In this document: piece after piece, positions 6,841 to 15,210 of the stretch
How the letters are laid out: each line of letters starts with the position of its first letter
Numbering within the stretch: the first letter of the stretch is position 1
Origin: Candidatus Treponema equifaecale
GTDB taxonomy: Bacteria; Spirochaetota; Spirochaetia; Treponematales; Treponemataceae
Direction: 5' to 3'
Length of the DNA: 32,117 nucleotides
Assembly (NCBI GenBank): GCA_018064905.1
Contig: JAGHUJ010000149.1
Span: forward strand, 1-32,117
The notes under the pieces: generated by a model
Databases searched by the model: none
Told to the model about the DNA's origin: nothing
Seen by the model: only the letters and a program-made list of their open reading frames with translations
Program-made: the position numbers and the translations under genes

Positions 6841-7770
6841 ATGAAAAAGAAAATTTTATATGAACTTAAAGGCCTTTACAGAGACAACTTCCGTGTAACA
6901 GGTTACGAATTTGGAGAAGGAAAAGAATCCCTTTGTATTGTTGGAACAATGCGTGGAAATGAAGTTCAGCAGCTTTACTGCTGTTCAAATCTTGTAAAGA
7001 AATTCAAGCAGCTTGAAGAGGAAGGAAGAATTCTTCCGGGACACAAAATCCTCATAATTCCTTCCTGCAATCCATATTCCATGAACATTCAGAAGCGTTT
7101 CTGGTCTATTGATAATACAGACATCAACCGCATGTTCCCGGGCTACAATCTTGGCGAAACAACCCAGAGAATTGCAGACGGTGTGTTTAAGGCCATCAAG
7201 GATTATGAATATGGAATTCAGTTCACTTCATTCTATATGCCGGGAGATTTTATTCCCCACGTGCGTTTTATGGATGAAGGCTATTCCGATGTGGAGACTG
7301 CAAAACTTTTTGGACTTCCGTATGTTGTAAAAAGGGTAGTGCGCCCATACGATACGGCTACCTTGAACTACAACTGGCAGGTATGGGACACAAAGGCATA
7401 CAGTCTTTATTCTTCAACCACATCAAGGATCGATGCCCAGAGTGCAGGACAGATCGTTCTTTCGGTTTTAAAGTTCTGCAACGGTCTTGGATTTGTAAAA
7501 TATCATGATTCAAAAAAGAAGGACAGCCAAGTGATCGTCGATAAGGAAATGATCAGCGTTCAGACTGCAAAATCCGGAATTTTTGAATCCCTTGTAAAGG
7601 CAGGCGATGCTGTGGAAGAAGGAACACCTTTAGCCCACATTGTAGATTCCTACGATGGTGAAATTCTTGAGACTCTGTATGCGCCGGTAAAATCCCGAGT
7701 GTTCTTCATTCACAACGAACCGCTTACTTATGCCAGCACCAATGTATTTAAGCTGATTGAAATTGAATAG
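6841..7770 (+). CDS. AstE/AspA-like protein lacking zinc ligands, probable pseudoenzyme
   Basis: A 309-residue paralogue of the protein encoded at 5777-6721, alignable throughout: FVLMetal-site regions correspond, as do NPYS to NPLG and DINRMFPG to DMNRLFPG. The metal site is rebuilt. HGDE becomes RGNE (Arg38 for the first His), DIHAS becomes GIQFT (Gln127 for the third ligand), and the catalytic Glu in VVEMG is replaced in SLYSS (about Tyr190). The substrate-binding Arg of NRMFPG and the C-terminal beta region remain. It probably binds the same ligand without hydrolysing it, or regulates its active paralogue. The frame is intact, so this is not decay. A weak AGGA site precedes ATG 6841, and the next gene starts three bases after the stop. 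Confidence 0.75.
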   Translation: MKKKILYELKGLYRDNFRVTGYEFGEGKESLCIVGTMRGNEVQQLYCCSNLVKKFKQLEEEGRILPGHKILIIPSCNPYSMNIQKRFWSIDNTDINRMFPGYNLGETTQRIADGVFKAIKDYEYGIQFTSFYMPGDFIPHVRFMDEGYSDVETAKLFGLPYVVKRVVRPYDTATLNYNWQVWDTKAYSLYSSTTSRIDAQSAGQIVLSVLKFCNGLGFVKYHDSKKKDSQVIVDKEMISVQTAKSGIFESLVKAGDAVEEGTPLAHIVDSYDGEILETLYAPVKSRVFFIHNEPLTYASTNVFKLIEIE

Positions 7771-7773
7771 AAG

Positions 7774-9054
7774 ATGAAGTGTTTTCCAAAAATCGGCGGA
7801 CGAATAATTAAATCTGCCGTGGCTGTTTTCCTCTGCTATCTTTTGAATTATTTCCGTGGGGAAAACGGCATTGTCTTCTACAGTCAGCTTTCGGTGCTGT
7901 GGTGCATTCAGTCCTATATTTCGACCACTAAGAAAAATGCATTTCAACGAATTGTCGGAACTTTCATCGGAGCAGGTTTTGGTCTGGTTGTTCTGCTTAT
8001 GTTCATGCTCATGCGGAATGCAAAATGGGATTTCAACGATCTGCCCCTCTATCTTGTCAAAGGATTTATCACTTCTATAGGAGTAGTTTTTGTTCTGTAT
8101 CTTACAGTTGTATTGAAGAAAAAAAATGCCTCGTATTTTTCATGCGTTGTATTTTTGAGCATTGTTGTTATTCATGGCGGGGACAGCAATCCATTTGTTT
8201 TTACCCTGAATCGTGTGATCGATACCATGGTGGGAATTTTCATAGGCGTGGCTGTAAATCTTTTTCATCTTCCGCGAACTCAGCATAAGGAAATTCTTTT
8301 CATCTCTGGTCTTGATGATACACTTTTGGATTCAGAGTACCATATCAACGATTACTGCAAGGTTGAATTGAACAGAATGATTGAGGAAGGGCTGAACTTT
8401 ACTCTGTCTACCATGAGGCCTCCTGCAAGTATAATTAAACCTATGGCTGACATAAAACTGAATCTTCCCGTAATTGCCATGAACGGCGGAGTCTTATACG
8501 ATACCCGGCAGAAAAGATATCTTGAAAAGATTGAAATCGATAAGAAAGATGCCTTTAGAATCGCATGTCTTCTTGAAGAAAATAATATTCTGTATTTTGC
8601 AAATGTTGTTGTTGATGATACTCTGCTCATCTATCACAACCGAAGTCAAAGACTTGATTTTGATTCCGTGCAGAAGAAAGTTATAGGTGACTTGAGAAAA
8701 TCGCCTTATAGAAACTACATCAACAGATCTTTACCAGCTGGGGAAAATGTGGTTTATTTCATGCTTCTTTATCCTTCTGATAGAATTGGAAGGATATACA
8801 GCATATTGCAGCAGAATAATATTGATGAAACTTTTAAAGTTCTCACTTATCCGTCAAAGGATTTTCCTGGATACAGCTACATAAAGATTTTCAATAAATA
8901 TGCATCCAAAGAAAATATGATTGAACTTCTGAAGCGAAGAATAAAACCTGAAAGAATCATAACCTTTGGAACAGTTCCTGGAAAATACGACTATGTAGTC
9001 AAGGAAGGCGACACCAACGAAGTTGTTCATAAAATGAAAAAAATTTTCGAGTAG
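7774..9054 (+). CDS. FUSC/ArAE-like membrane domain fused to a degenerate Cof-type HAD domain
   Basis: A 426-residue two-domain protein. Residues 1-167 hold about six hydrophobic segments resembling the aromatic-acid-exporter/FUSC membrane domain. Residues 172-426 are a Cof-type (class IIB) HAD phosphatase fold with LPVIAMNGGVLYD and ASKENMIELLKRR (motif III Lys379). The catalytic motif DxDxT reads GLDDT (179-183): the nucleophile Asp is Gly, encoded GGT, one base from GAT. Motif IV, usually FGDGxND, reads FGTVPGKYD. A phosphatase reaction is therefore unlikely, and the HAD part may only bind a ligand. The gene begins three bases after the preceding stop and closes the amidoligase-type cluster. 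It could export or sense the product, which is inference. Confidence 0.78.
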   Translation: MKCFPKIGGRIIKSAVAVFLCYLLNYFRGENGIVFYSQLSVLWCIQSYISTTKKNAFQRIVGTFIGAGFGLVVLLMFMLMRNAKWDFNDLPLYLVKGFITSIGVVFVLYLTVVLKKKNASYFSCVVFLSIVVIHGGDSNPFVFTLNRVIDTMVGIFIGVAVNLFHLPRTQHKEILFISGLDDTLLDSEYHINDYCKVELNRMIEEGLNFTLSTMRPPASIIKPMADIKLNLPVIAMNGGVLYDTRQKRYLEKIEIDKKDAFRIACLLEENNILYFANVVVDDTLLIYHNRSQRLDFDSVQKKVIGDLRKSPYRNYINRSLPAGENVVYFMLLYPSDRIGRIYSILQQNNIDETFKVLTYPSKDFPGYSYIKIFNKYASKENMIELLKRRIKPERIITFGTVPGKYDYVVKEGDTNEVVHKMKKIFE

Positions 9055-9080
9055 GTGTCTCCATGAATTTTTAAAGCCAG

Positions 9081-10181
9081 CTAGAATATTTCTTCTGCAA
9101 TTTCCTTGACCAGGCGGATCTTTGCCCACTGTTCTTCTTCCGTAAGTTTGTTTCCTACTTCGCATGAAGCAAAGCCGCACTGTGGACTTAATGAAAGACG
9201 TTCAAGGGGAATATATTTTGAAGCTTCCTTGATACGGGCAATTACGGTGGCCTTGTCTTCAAGTTCCGGAGATTTTGAAGTGATCAGACCAAGCACGACC
9301 TTCTTGTCTTCCGAAACATGGGCAAGAGGAGCAAAACTTCCTGAGCGCTCGTCGTCATATTCAAGATAAAGACTGTCTACATTTTCCTTTGCAAAGACAT
9401 AGCCTGCAACGCCGTCATATGGGCCGCTTGTAAAATATGTTGAATGGTAGTTGCCACGGCAGATATGGGTGTTGACAATAAGGTCGGCAGGTTTATTTTC
9501 CAAGGCCAGGTTGTTCACCTTTAAAAGCTGTTCCTTGACTTCCTTAAGTTCAAGGCCAAGGGATTTGTAGCGATGAGCGGCGGCATCTCCAACAATGGCT
9601 CCCCATGTACAGTCATCAAATTGAATTACACGACATCCTGCATCGTAAAACTGCTTTAGGACTTCCTGGTAGGCTTTCCCAATATCTTCTATCAGTTCAT
9701 CGTTTGTTGGATAGAATTTTCTTGTAGATTCAAAATTTGATGGAACATTAAGCTGCTGAAAAAGTTGTGCTGGCGAAGGAATGGTCTGCTTTGCTTGAAC
9801 ACCATCGCTTTCCAATGACTTTACAAATTTATAATCCTCTACAAAAGGATGTGCCTTTGCCTTAAGCTTTCCAACAAGGTATGTGGCTTCAAGATCAGCA
9901 ACTTCACCTGCAAACTGAACTCCACCTCCATCTTTCTTATGTTCAATTCCATCAAAGCCCCAGAAAAAATCAAGATGCCAGAAACGGCGGTTGAACTCAC
10001 CATCGGTAATGTATTTTAAGCCTGCGGCTTTCTGTTTTTCAACAAGATCAATTACAGCGGCATTCTTAACTTTATCAAATTCTTCTTTTGAAATTTTTCC
10101 TGCGTCATATTCTGCACGTGCAGTCTTTAAAGCCTGCGGTCTAAGAAAACTTCCCACAACATCAAATTTAATTCTACTCAT
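9081..10181 (-). CDS. MetE C-terminal-domain-like, cobalamin-independent methyltransferase
   Basis: A 366-residue protein of the short MetE-like family (YxjG/YxjH type), related to the catalytic C-domain of cobalamin-independent methionine synthase, which transfers a methyl group to a zinc-activated thiol. The zinc ligands are all present: His239 and Cys241 in VNTHICRGN, Glu274 in YLEYDDERSG and Cys335 in SPQCGFAS. The N-terminal half of full MetE is absent, as is usual for this family, so the methyl donor may differ from methyl-tetrahydrofolate. The start at 10181 is set by AAGGAG six bases upstream. A frame extension to 10214 adds 11 unconserved residues. It converges with the HAD fusion gene and diverges from the zinc-ribbon gene. 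Confidence 0.9.
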   Translation of the reverse strand: MSRIKFDVVGSFLRPQALKTARAEYDAGKISKEEFDKVKNAAVIDLVEKQKAAGLKYITDGEFNRRFWHLDFFWGFDGIEHKKDGGGVQFAGEVADLEATYLVGKLKAKAHPFVEDYKFVKSLESDGVQAKQTIPSPAQLFQQLNVPSNFESTRKFYPTNDELIEDIGKAYQEVLKQFYDAGCRVIQFDDCTWGAIVGDAAAHRYKSLGLELKEVKEQLLKVNNLALENKPADLIVNTHICRGNYHSTYFTSGPYDGVAGYVFAKENVDSLYLEYDDERSGSFAPLAHVSEDKKVVLGLITSKSPELEDKATVIARIKEASKYIPLERLSLSPQCGFASCEVGNKLTEEEQWAKIRLVKEIAEEIF

Positions 10182-10252
10182 ATTCAGCTCCTTCAAGATT
10201 TTTTTAACGTACATTTATTGAATGACTGAAATCTATCAAAAATTTTGAAGTG

Positions 10253-10271
10253 TGAAAAATATTGTTTTTCA
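10253..10271. promoter_or_regulatory. inverted repeat in the divergent promoter region
   Basis: TGAAAAA (10253-10259) and TTTTTCA (10265-10271) form a perfect inverted repeat with a five-base centre, between the divergent methyltransferase and zinc-ribbon genes. It could be an operator, but AT-rich spacers produce such repeats easily. Confidence 0.3.
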
Positions 10272-10334
10272 ATTGGGTGATATAAACTGAAGCTATATAA
10301 AACATTTACTATATTTTAAATTTCAAATAATGCG

Positions 10335-10343
10335 TGTTATAAT
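10335..10343 (+). promoter_or_regulatory. extended -10 promoter
   Basis: TGT followed by TATAAT (10338-10343) is a perfect extended -10. Initiation near 10350 would leave about 50 nt of leader before ATG 10401, or only about 3 nt before an in-frame ATG at 10353. Confidence 0.6.
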
Positions 10344-10400
10344 GGTATCTAGATGTTTCTGATAGGAAGGAGGTTGCCTGTCAGCACAGGAGTATTTGTT

Positions 10401-10619
10401 ATGGAAGTTGTTGATACAAGGGAAGGTTATAATTTTAAAATTACAGGAAGCAAAACTTTCGCAGTTCTGGCCGGAAGGGATGATGTTGTATTCTGTCCCT
10501 TCTGCTACAGCCAGGTTGGTCTTGATGATGACAGATGTTCTTCATGTGGAAAGAACATCCCGGAACTGATCTACTACCATGGCGATGATGATACATGGAT
10601 CGCATCTGGAAATGAGTAG
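10401..10619 (+). CDS. small zinc-ribbon protein
   Basis: A 72-residue protein with a zinc-ribbon knuckle pair: CPFC and CSSC separated by about ten residues. It ends in an acidic tail (YYHGDDDTWIASGNE). Such proteins are typically small structural or nucleic-acid-associated factors, and no specific role is visible. ATG 10401 has AGGAG eight bases upstream. An in-frame ATG at 10353, nine bases after a perfect TATAAT, would add 16 residues by leaderless initiation. A strong GGAAGGAGG at 10365-10373 fits neither start well. The gene runs convergently into the membrane-protein gene, 11 bases away. Confidence 0.65.
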   Translation: MEVVDTREGYNFKITGSKTFAVLAGRDDVVFCPFCYSQVGLDDDRCSSCGKNIPELIYYHGDDDTWIASGNE

Positions 10620-10630
10620 ATCATAGTAGA

Positions 10631-11197
10631 TTATATAGATGAATCCATTTTTCTAAAAATCAGCCAGCCCAAAATACATGCAATTGCTTTATCCAAAAAG
10701 TTGATTGGAATGCGACCTAGGATTCCACTGAAAAGAAATGAAATGCCTCGGATAAAGATGGAGTAGACAAAAATATTTATCGGGCTTTCCTCCGTGTATG
10801 CAAAATGTTCGTAGTTTATGTTGTATATGATTCCGCCTTCGACGCTTATGACAAGGGCCATGATGAAAATTAAAAGAATGAATGAAAGTATGAAAGGCAG
10901 TTTTTTATTGCAGCGGACAAAGATGCGGATAATTAAAACAACGGTCAAAGAACATATGGAAAAAACTAAAGAAGGCAGACTGTGGTGTAAAAATAGGATG
11001 ACTGGAAAATGATAGAATAGGGCACATATAATTCCGCTCACTGGACTAAAAAAACTGGCGGCACAGGTCCAGATGCAGTCAAGATACAAGGGTAATCTTA
11101 AAATCTTTGCGTTGAGTGCAACTGTTCCAAATTCTAAAAGTGAAAAAAGAAATCCAATAACTATCTGTCTGGTCAAAGTTAATTTTAAATCTTTCAT
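10631..11197 (-). CDS. membrane protein resembling an ECF transporter S component
   Basis: A 188-residue, very hydrophobic protein with five to six predicted membrane helices. Features typical of energy-coupling-factor substrate-binding subunits are an N-terminal positively charged stretch, LYLDCIWTCAASFFSPVSG after the first helix, and an overall length near 180-190. S components bind a vitamin or other small molecule and dock on a shared ATPase module encoded elsewhere. The substrate cannot be named. It is the third gene of an operon with a NarL-type kinase and regulator and starts two bases after the kinase stop, so it may form a sensing unit with the kinase. Confidence 0.65.
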   Translation of the reverse strand: MKDLKLTLTRQIVIGFLFSLLEFGTVALNAKILRLPLYLDCIWTCAASFFSPVSGIICALFYHFPVILFLHHSLPSLVFSICSLTVVLIIRIFVRCNKKLPFILSFILLIFIMALVISVEGGIIYNINYEHFAYTEESPINIFVYSIFIRGISFLFSGILGRIPINFLDKAIACILGWLIFRKMDSSI

Positions 11198-11199
11198 TT

Positions 11200-12231
11200 T
11201 TACATCTCCAGTTTGACTTGTGTTCCGTCATCTTGACTGCTTGTGATTTCCATTTTTGCGTTGATGAGCATGGCGCGCTGTTTGATCCCAGAAAGTCCAA
11301 AGTGGGAATTTCTGTCGAACTTTATTTTGCTTGTGTCAAATCCTTTTCCGTTGTCGTTTATGTAAAGAATAAATCCACAGTCGGAAGTTTTTCTTGCAAG
11401 AAGACTGCATTTTGTACACTCGGAATGAAGATGTGAATTGTTCAGTACTTCTTGAAGAATGCGGTAAAGATTCAGGCGTTTTTTTAGATCAAGAAAATTG
11501 AAAATTCCTCTGTCCTGAAGGTTGCATTGACATGGAATGCCGCTGTGTTTTTCAAATTCACTGCATAGTCCGATGATTACGGTATCGAAATCTTCAAAGA
11601 TGATTCCAGGGGGATTAAGATCGGAACAGATTGAACGGATGGAATTCTGGATTTTTGAAAGTTCTGCAGCTATTTCTTTAAAAGAGTCATTCTTTTCGCA
11701 GGTCCATTCCAACGCCCGCAGGTTCTGAATGATTGTATCGTGAAGTTCCCTTGAAATTCGGCTTCGTTCTTTTTCTGTCTCTGCCATGGCATTCATAATC
11801 TGCATCTTTTCCCGTTGCTTTGTTTGCCATAAGGCGGCTGTAAAAATCAGGAGAAGCATACTTATGGAAATCAGGAAAAGAAAGAGAAAGGCAATGTTTG
11901 CACTTTGAGAATTTATTTGATTCAGTTGATCAAAGACTATGGAAAAATTTTTGTAGACATTTTCAAAATCTTTTTTGCAGGCATAGTTTTCAAGATTTTC
12001 TATTGCATCATAAACATTGGGAAACTGAAGTTTATACACAAGAAAACTTCTGCTTTTTTTGAATTCCTGAATGTCGGTTTCCAGATGTTCAAAATCTGAT
12101 GTCTGCAAAAAATCAAGATAGATTGCCTCTATGCTGATTTCGTCTTTTGTCTGACCAGGGCATCCACATAATGCGATGGAAATATAAATAAGCGGAAGAA
12201 GAAAAAGAGGATTCTTGAAAATTCTATGCAT
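11200..12231 (-). CDS. NarL-type sensor histidine kinase with a lipoprotein-like N-terminus
   Basis: A 343-residue kinase of the HisKA_3/NarX-DegS class. It phosphorylates its partner regulator in response to an unknown signal. The N-terminus is a signal sequence ending in ALCGC (Cys24), a good match to a lipobox. Residues 25-110 form a helical extracytoplasmic sensor, and 112-134 is a membrane helix. The dimerisation helix carries the phospho-acceptor His164 in SRELHDTIIQN. The ATPase domain shows EVLNNSHLHS (N box), INDNGKGFD (G1) and HFGLSGIKQRA (G2). The gene begins immediately after the regulator stop (TAG then ATG), so the two are translationally coupled. Lipid anchoring plus a membrane helix would be unusual for a kinase and needs testing. 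Confidence 0.9.
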   Translation of the reverse strand: MHRIFKNPLFLLPLIYISIALCGCPGQTKDEISIEAIYLDFLQTSDFEHLETDIQEFKKSRSFLVYKLQFPNVYDAIENLENYACKKDFENVYKNFSIVFDQLNQINSQSANIAFLFLFLISISMLLLIFTAALWQTKQREKMQIMNAMAETEKERSRISRELHDTIIQNLRALEWTCEKNDSFKEIAAELSKIQNSIRSICSDLNPPGIIFEDFDTVIIGLCSEFEKHSGIPCQCNLQDRGIFNFLDLKKRLNLYRILQEVLNNSHLHSECTKCSLLARKTSDCGFILYINDNGKGFDTSKIKFDRNSHFGLSGIKQRAMLINAKMEITSSQDDGTQVKLEM

Positions 12232-12870
12232 CTAAATTCCTTCTGCATTGGTTTTCGCCGTGCCATTTCTTCCTTGAAAATATCTTTCAAGTTCAATTCG
12301 TGAGGAACATCCAGTTTTGTCATACAGGCGGGCAAGATAATTTTCTGTAGTTCGTTTTCCAATATTCAGTTCTTCTGAAATTTCTTTGTTGGAAAAATTC
12401 CGCATGATAAGTTCGGCAACCTGCTGCTCTTTTTTTGTAAGGCTTGCAAAAATGCTTGATGTACGCGCGAAGGCCGCTGTGATTTCTGGAGGAATGAATG
12501 GTTCACCGGTTGCAAGAATTTTCAATGCATCGATGAAGTTTTCTTCTGAATAGTTTTTAAAGATATAGCCTTTTGCTCCATTCTGAAATGCTTTAACCAC
12601 AAAAGGAACCTGCGAATACATTGAATATACTGCGCATATGATTCCTTTTTTGCTCAGTTCATTTATCAGATTAAAAGAGTAGTTTGCACCAATCTGAAGA
12701 TCCACCAGTGCAAGAAGTTTTTCTTCTTCCCTATGAAAGTGTTCAACGTATGAACGTAGTTTTTCGGCGGAATCAAAGGCTCCCAAAAGTTCAAAATCAG
12801 GAATGCTGCCAACAGTCTGGGTAATGCTTTTAAGCATCATGGGATGGTCGTCAAGCAAAACAATCTTCAT
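12232..12870 (-). CDS. NarL/FixJ-family response regulator
   Basis: A 212-residue transcription factor with an N-terminal receiver domain. The acidic pair is Asp7/Asp8, the phospho-acceptor Asp57 is in ALVDLQIG, the switch Ser83 is in VYSMYS and Lys105 is in YIFKN. The C-terminal LuxR helix-turn-helix spans about 142-195 (LTKKEQQVAELI, SNKEISEELNIGKRTTENYL). It is the first gene of the regulator-kinase-membrane protein operon. TATAAT on the minus strand ends eight bases before the ATG and there is no Shine-Dalgarno sequence, so the message may be leaderless. It diverges from the SUMF1 lipoprotein gene, a plausible target, though no operator can be identified. Confidence 0.93.
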   Translation of the reverse strand: MKIVLLDDHPMMLKSITQTVGSIPDFELLGAFDSAEKLRSYVEHFHREEEKLLALVDLQIGANYSFNLINELSKKGIICAVYSMYSQVPFVVKAFQNGAKGYIFKNYSEENFIDALKILATGEPFIPPEITAAFARTSSIFASLTKKEQQVAELIMRNFSNKEISEELNIGKRTTENYLARLYDKTGCSSRIELERYFQGRNGTAKTNAEGI

Positions 12871-12878
12871 AGGATTCC

Positions 12879-12884
12879 ATTATA
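12879..12884 (-). promoter_or_regulatory. -10 box of the response-regulator operon
   Basis: Read on the minus strand this is TATAAT, eight bases before the start codon. No clear -35 element is seen. The 111-base divergent region also serves the lipoprotein gene at 12982. Confidence 0.5.
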
Positions 12885-12981
12885 ATTTATTAAGGCGAAA
12901 AATTCTTGAGTGTTTTTACTCTATTTTTTTACCTTCTATTGAATTAAAATATAACTTCTTTTTTACAATTGGGGGAATTCA

Positions 12982-15144
12982 ATGAAGTGTTGTATTAAAA
13001 TTCTTAAGGTTGCATTTTTTGCGTCAATTTTTGCTTTCATAGGATGTTCCCTTGAAACAGAAACGGCGACTGCCAATATACCCACTTCATCATCACTTTC
13101 CGGTTCAACAGGAATTACAGACGGAACTCCTACACAACAGCAGTTGGTTTCCATGCTCAATGAAGACAGTAAGAATTATGTTTTTGATTCAGTCCTTAAA
13201 GGAAAGAATGCTGATGCGCTTCTTGAAAAATTTTCTGATTCACAGAAAGCGGATCTTCTGGACAAAATGGTTACGGACGGCATAAAGACAAAAGCCTTTG
13301 AAGAAATTCTTGCCAAGAAAAGAGGTGAGGGCAAGGCTGTTGAATTGTTGAGTGATGATGAAAAAGCTGCCATATTCGACACACTGCTTGAATCAAAAAT
13401 CGACAGGGATTTTATTGTTGGAATCCTTACAAAAAAAGAAAACGAAGTTCTTTACAATGAAGTTAAAGGATATGTAACTGGAAAACTTACCAAAGAAGAA
13501 CTTGTCTTGCTTCTTGATACGGCAGACTCAACCGCTCCTGGGGATGTGACAAATCTTGTTTCAACACCAATGGGCAATGGAGTTCAGCTTAGTTGGATGG
13601 ATGGAACTGATGCAGACAATGATCTTTATGGATATTCCATAAGCTGGAGTGTGGTTCCGCAGACCCGTTTGGCTTCTGCGCTGGAAGAAAACACAATGCT
13701 TGTAGCAAAATCTTCAAAGGTTGACAGGTCAAACGGTGTGACGGTTGCAGGTCTTGTTGCCGGAACAGAATACAGTTTTTTAGTTCAGGCTGTAGATTTT
13801 ATAGGAAACAAAAGCCCTGGAGTAAAAGTCGTCGCAGTTCCTGGAGAAAATTATGAAAGGGTAAATAAAGGCGGAACATATAACATATACCATCTGCAGC
13901 AGAAGGTTGACGGTGATGGATATGTATTATTTGAAAAAGAACAGGATAGAATCTTGGAAAAGGATTCTGCCATTGATTCCCTCAAGAATTCCTATTCAGG
14001 ATTTTCAAAGTGTTCTTTTACGCAGAGCGAAGAATCAATATACATATTCTATGACCGCAATTTTATTACATATATATTTGAACTTGGAATGGATGGCGTC
14101 TTTAGTGATGGATCAACGAGTGCAGTTAGAAGCGGTCTGTATGGGGCTGGTTTCAATCTTGAAAAACCGAAATACAAAAATCCATTGGAAAAAATTTTCA
14201 AGGAATGGAAATCTGGGGATCATGTTTCAGATTACACCTTTGGGTCTGAAAACCTTACATTCAAAGCAGTGTTCAAAGATTATGCATCTGCTGTTCCGGT
14301 AGACTATGTTTTTGTTGATGGCGTTTCCATTACAGGTGAAGAAGAATGGGTACCTGAATCAAAAGTATTTACAGGTGGTAGGAAAATTACAATTCCATCA
14401 CTTATTGTATGCGATCATGAAGTAACAAGAAAGGAATTCACACAGGTGATGGGCTATGATCCAAGTGGTGCAAAGGCGTATTCAAAAAATGGCAGACTGC
14501 TTTCTGGCGATGATGTATTAAACAACCCGGTGGACAATGTAATCTGGAATGAAGCAATCGCATTCTGCAATAAAAAATCCATCGCAGAAAATCTTACTCC
14601 ATGCTATTCGGTAGACGGTGTGACGGACTGGGCTTCTCTTGCGCGTGGTTCAATTCCTGATGAAAAAAATGATGCCTGGGATGGTGTAACATGCAACTTT
14701 GAGGCAAATGGATACAGACTTCCAACAGAAGCGGAATGGGAATGGCTTGCCAGAGGAGGATCCAACTATAATTATTCCGGGAATGAAACGGCTCAGGTTG
14801 TGGCCTGGTATCTTACGGATTCTGGAATCGCATTTCCTCCATCTGATGCAGGTACAATAGAAGTAAAGGCAAAATTACCAAATGGTTATGGTCTTTATGA
14901 CATGAGCGGAAATATAGGTGAATGGTGTTGGGATAGATATGGAGATATTGATGCGGAAGTTCCGGCTTTTGGAGCTGCTTCGGGTATGTTCCGTGTGATT
15001 CGTGGCGGTTCATGGCTTTCTGTAATCGACGGTTGCCGTGTTGATGCACGTGGTTATGGAGTTCCCTACTACCAATGGAATGACGATATGCTGGATGGTC
15101 CAGACTCAACATGTGGTTTCCGTATTGTACGTAACGCCAACTGA
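12982..15144 (+). CDS. lipoprotein with fibronectin type III and FGE-sulfatase (SUMF1) domains
   Basis: A 720-residue predicted lipoprotein. The signal peptide ends in FAFIGC (Cys22), a relaxed spirochaetal lipobox. Residues 45-175 are helical and charged. A fibronectin type III domain follows at about 180-285 (PGDVTNLVSTP, VQLSWMDGTD, GLVAGTEYSFLVQAVD). The region 290-445 has no recognised domain. The C-terminal SUMF1 fold, about 455-718, has CDHEVTRKEFTQVMG, YRLPTEAEWEWLARGG, YGLYDMSGNIGEWCWD and RGGSW, ending in CGFRIVR. Only one cysteine (DGCRV) falls near the site of the human enzyme's redox pair, so formylglycine formation is unlikely, and a surface binding role is more probable. GGGGG precedes the ATG. 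The protein is divergent from the two-component operon and related to the fragment at 2-181. Confidence 0.9.
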   Translation: MKCCIKILKVAFFASIFAFIGCSLETETATANIPTSSSLSGSTGITDGTPTQQQLVSMLNEDSKNYVFDSVLKGKNADALLEKFSDSQKADLLDKMVTDGIKTKAFEEILAKKRGEGKAVELLSDDEKAAIFDTLLESKIDRDFIVGILTKKENEVLYNEVKGYVTGKLTKEELVLLLDTADSTAPGDVTNLVSTPMGNGVQLSWMDGTDADNDLYGYSISWSVVPQTRLASALEENTMLVAKSSKVDRSNGVTVAGLVAGTEYSFLVQAVDFIGNKSPGVKVVAVPGENYERVNKGGTYNIYHLQQKVDGDGYVLFEKEQDRILEKDSAIDSLKNSYSGFSKCSFTQSEESIYIFYDRNFITYIFELGMDGVFSDGSTSAVRSGLYGAGFNLEKPKYKNPLEKIFKEWKSGDHVSDYTFGSENLTFKAVFKDYASAVPVDYVFVDGVSITGEEEWVPESKVFTGGRKITIPSLIVCDHEVTRKEFTQVMGYDPSGAKAYSKNGRLLSGDDVLNNPVDNVIWNEAIAFCNKKSIAENLTPCYSVDGVTDWASLARGSIPDEKNDAWDGVTCNFEANGYRLPTEAEWEWLARGGSNYNYSGNETAQVVAWYLTDSGIAFPPSDAGTIEVKAKLPNGYGLYDMSGNIGEWCWDRYGDIDAEVPAFGAASGMFRVIRGGSWLSVIDGCRVDARGYGVPYYQWNDDMLDGPDSTCGFRIVRNAN

Positions 15145-15210
15145 ATAGGGATGCCATCTTCCGCGATGTAAAATGCCGTCATCAAAGTGATTGCGGTGCC
15201 ATGTTCAATC

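Noticed and set aside
10353..10400. 16-codon N-terminal extension of the zinc-ribbon protein
   Set aside because: Not used as the start because AGGAG before ATG 10401 fits better. It is not excluded, since TATAAT ends nine bases before ATG 10353.
13907..14302. 131-codon frame inside the SUMF1 lipoprotein gene
   Set aside because: It is an out-of-frame shadow of a continuous 720-residue protein with domains on both sides.
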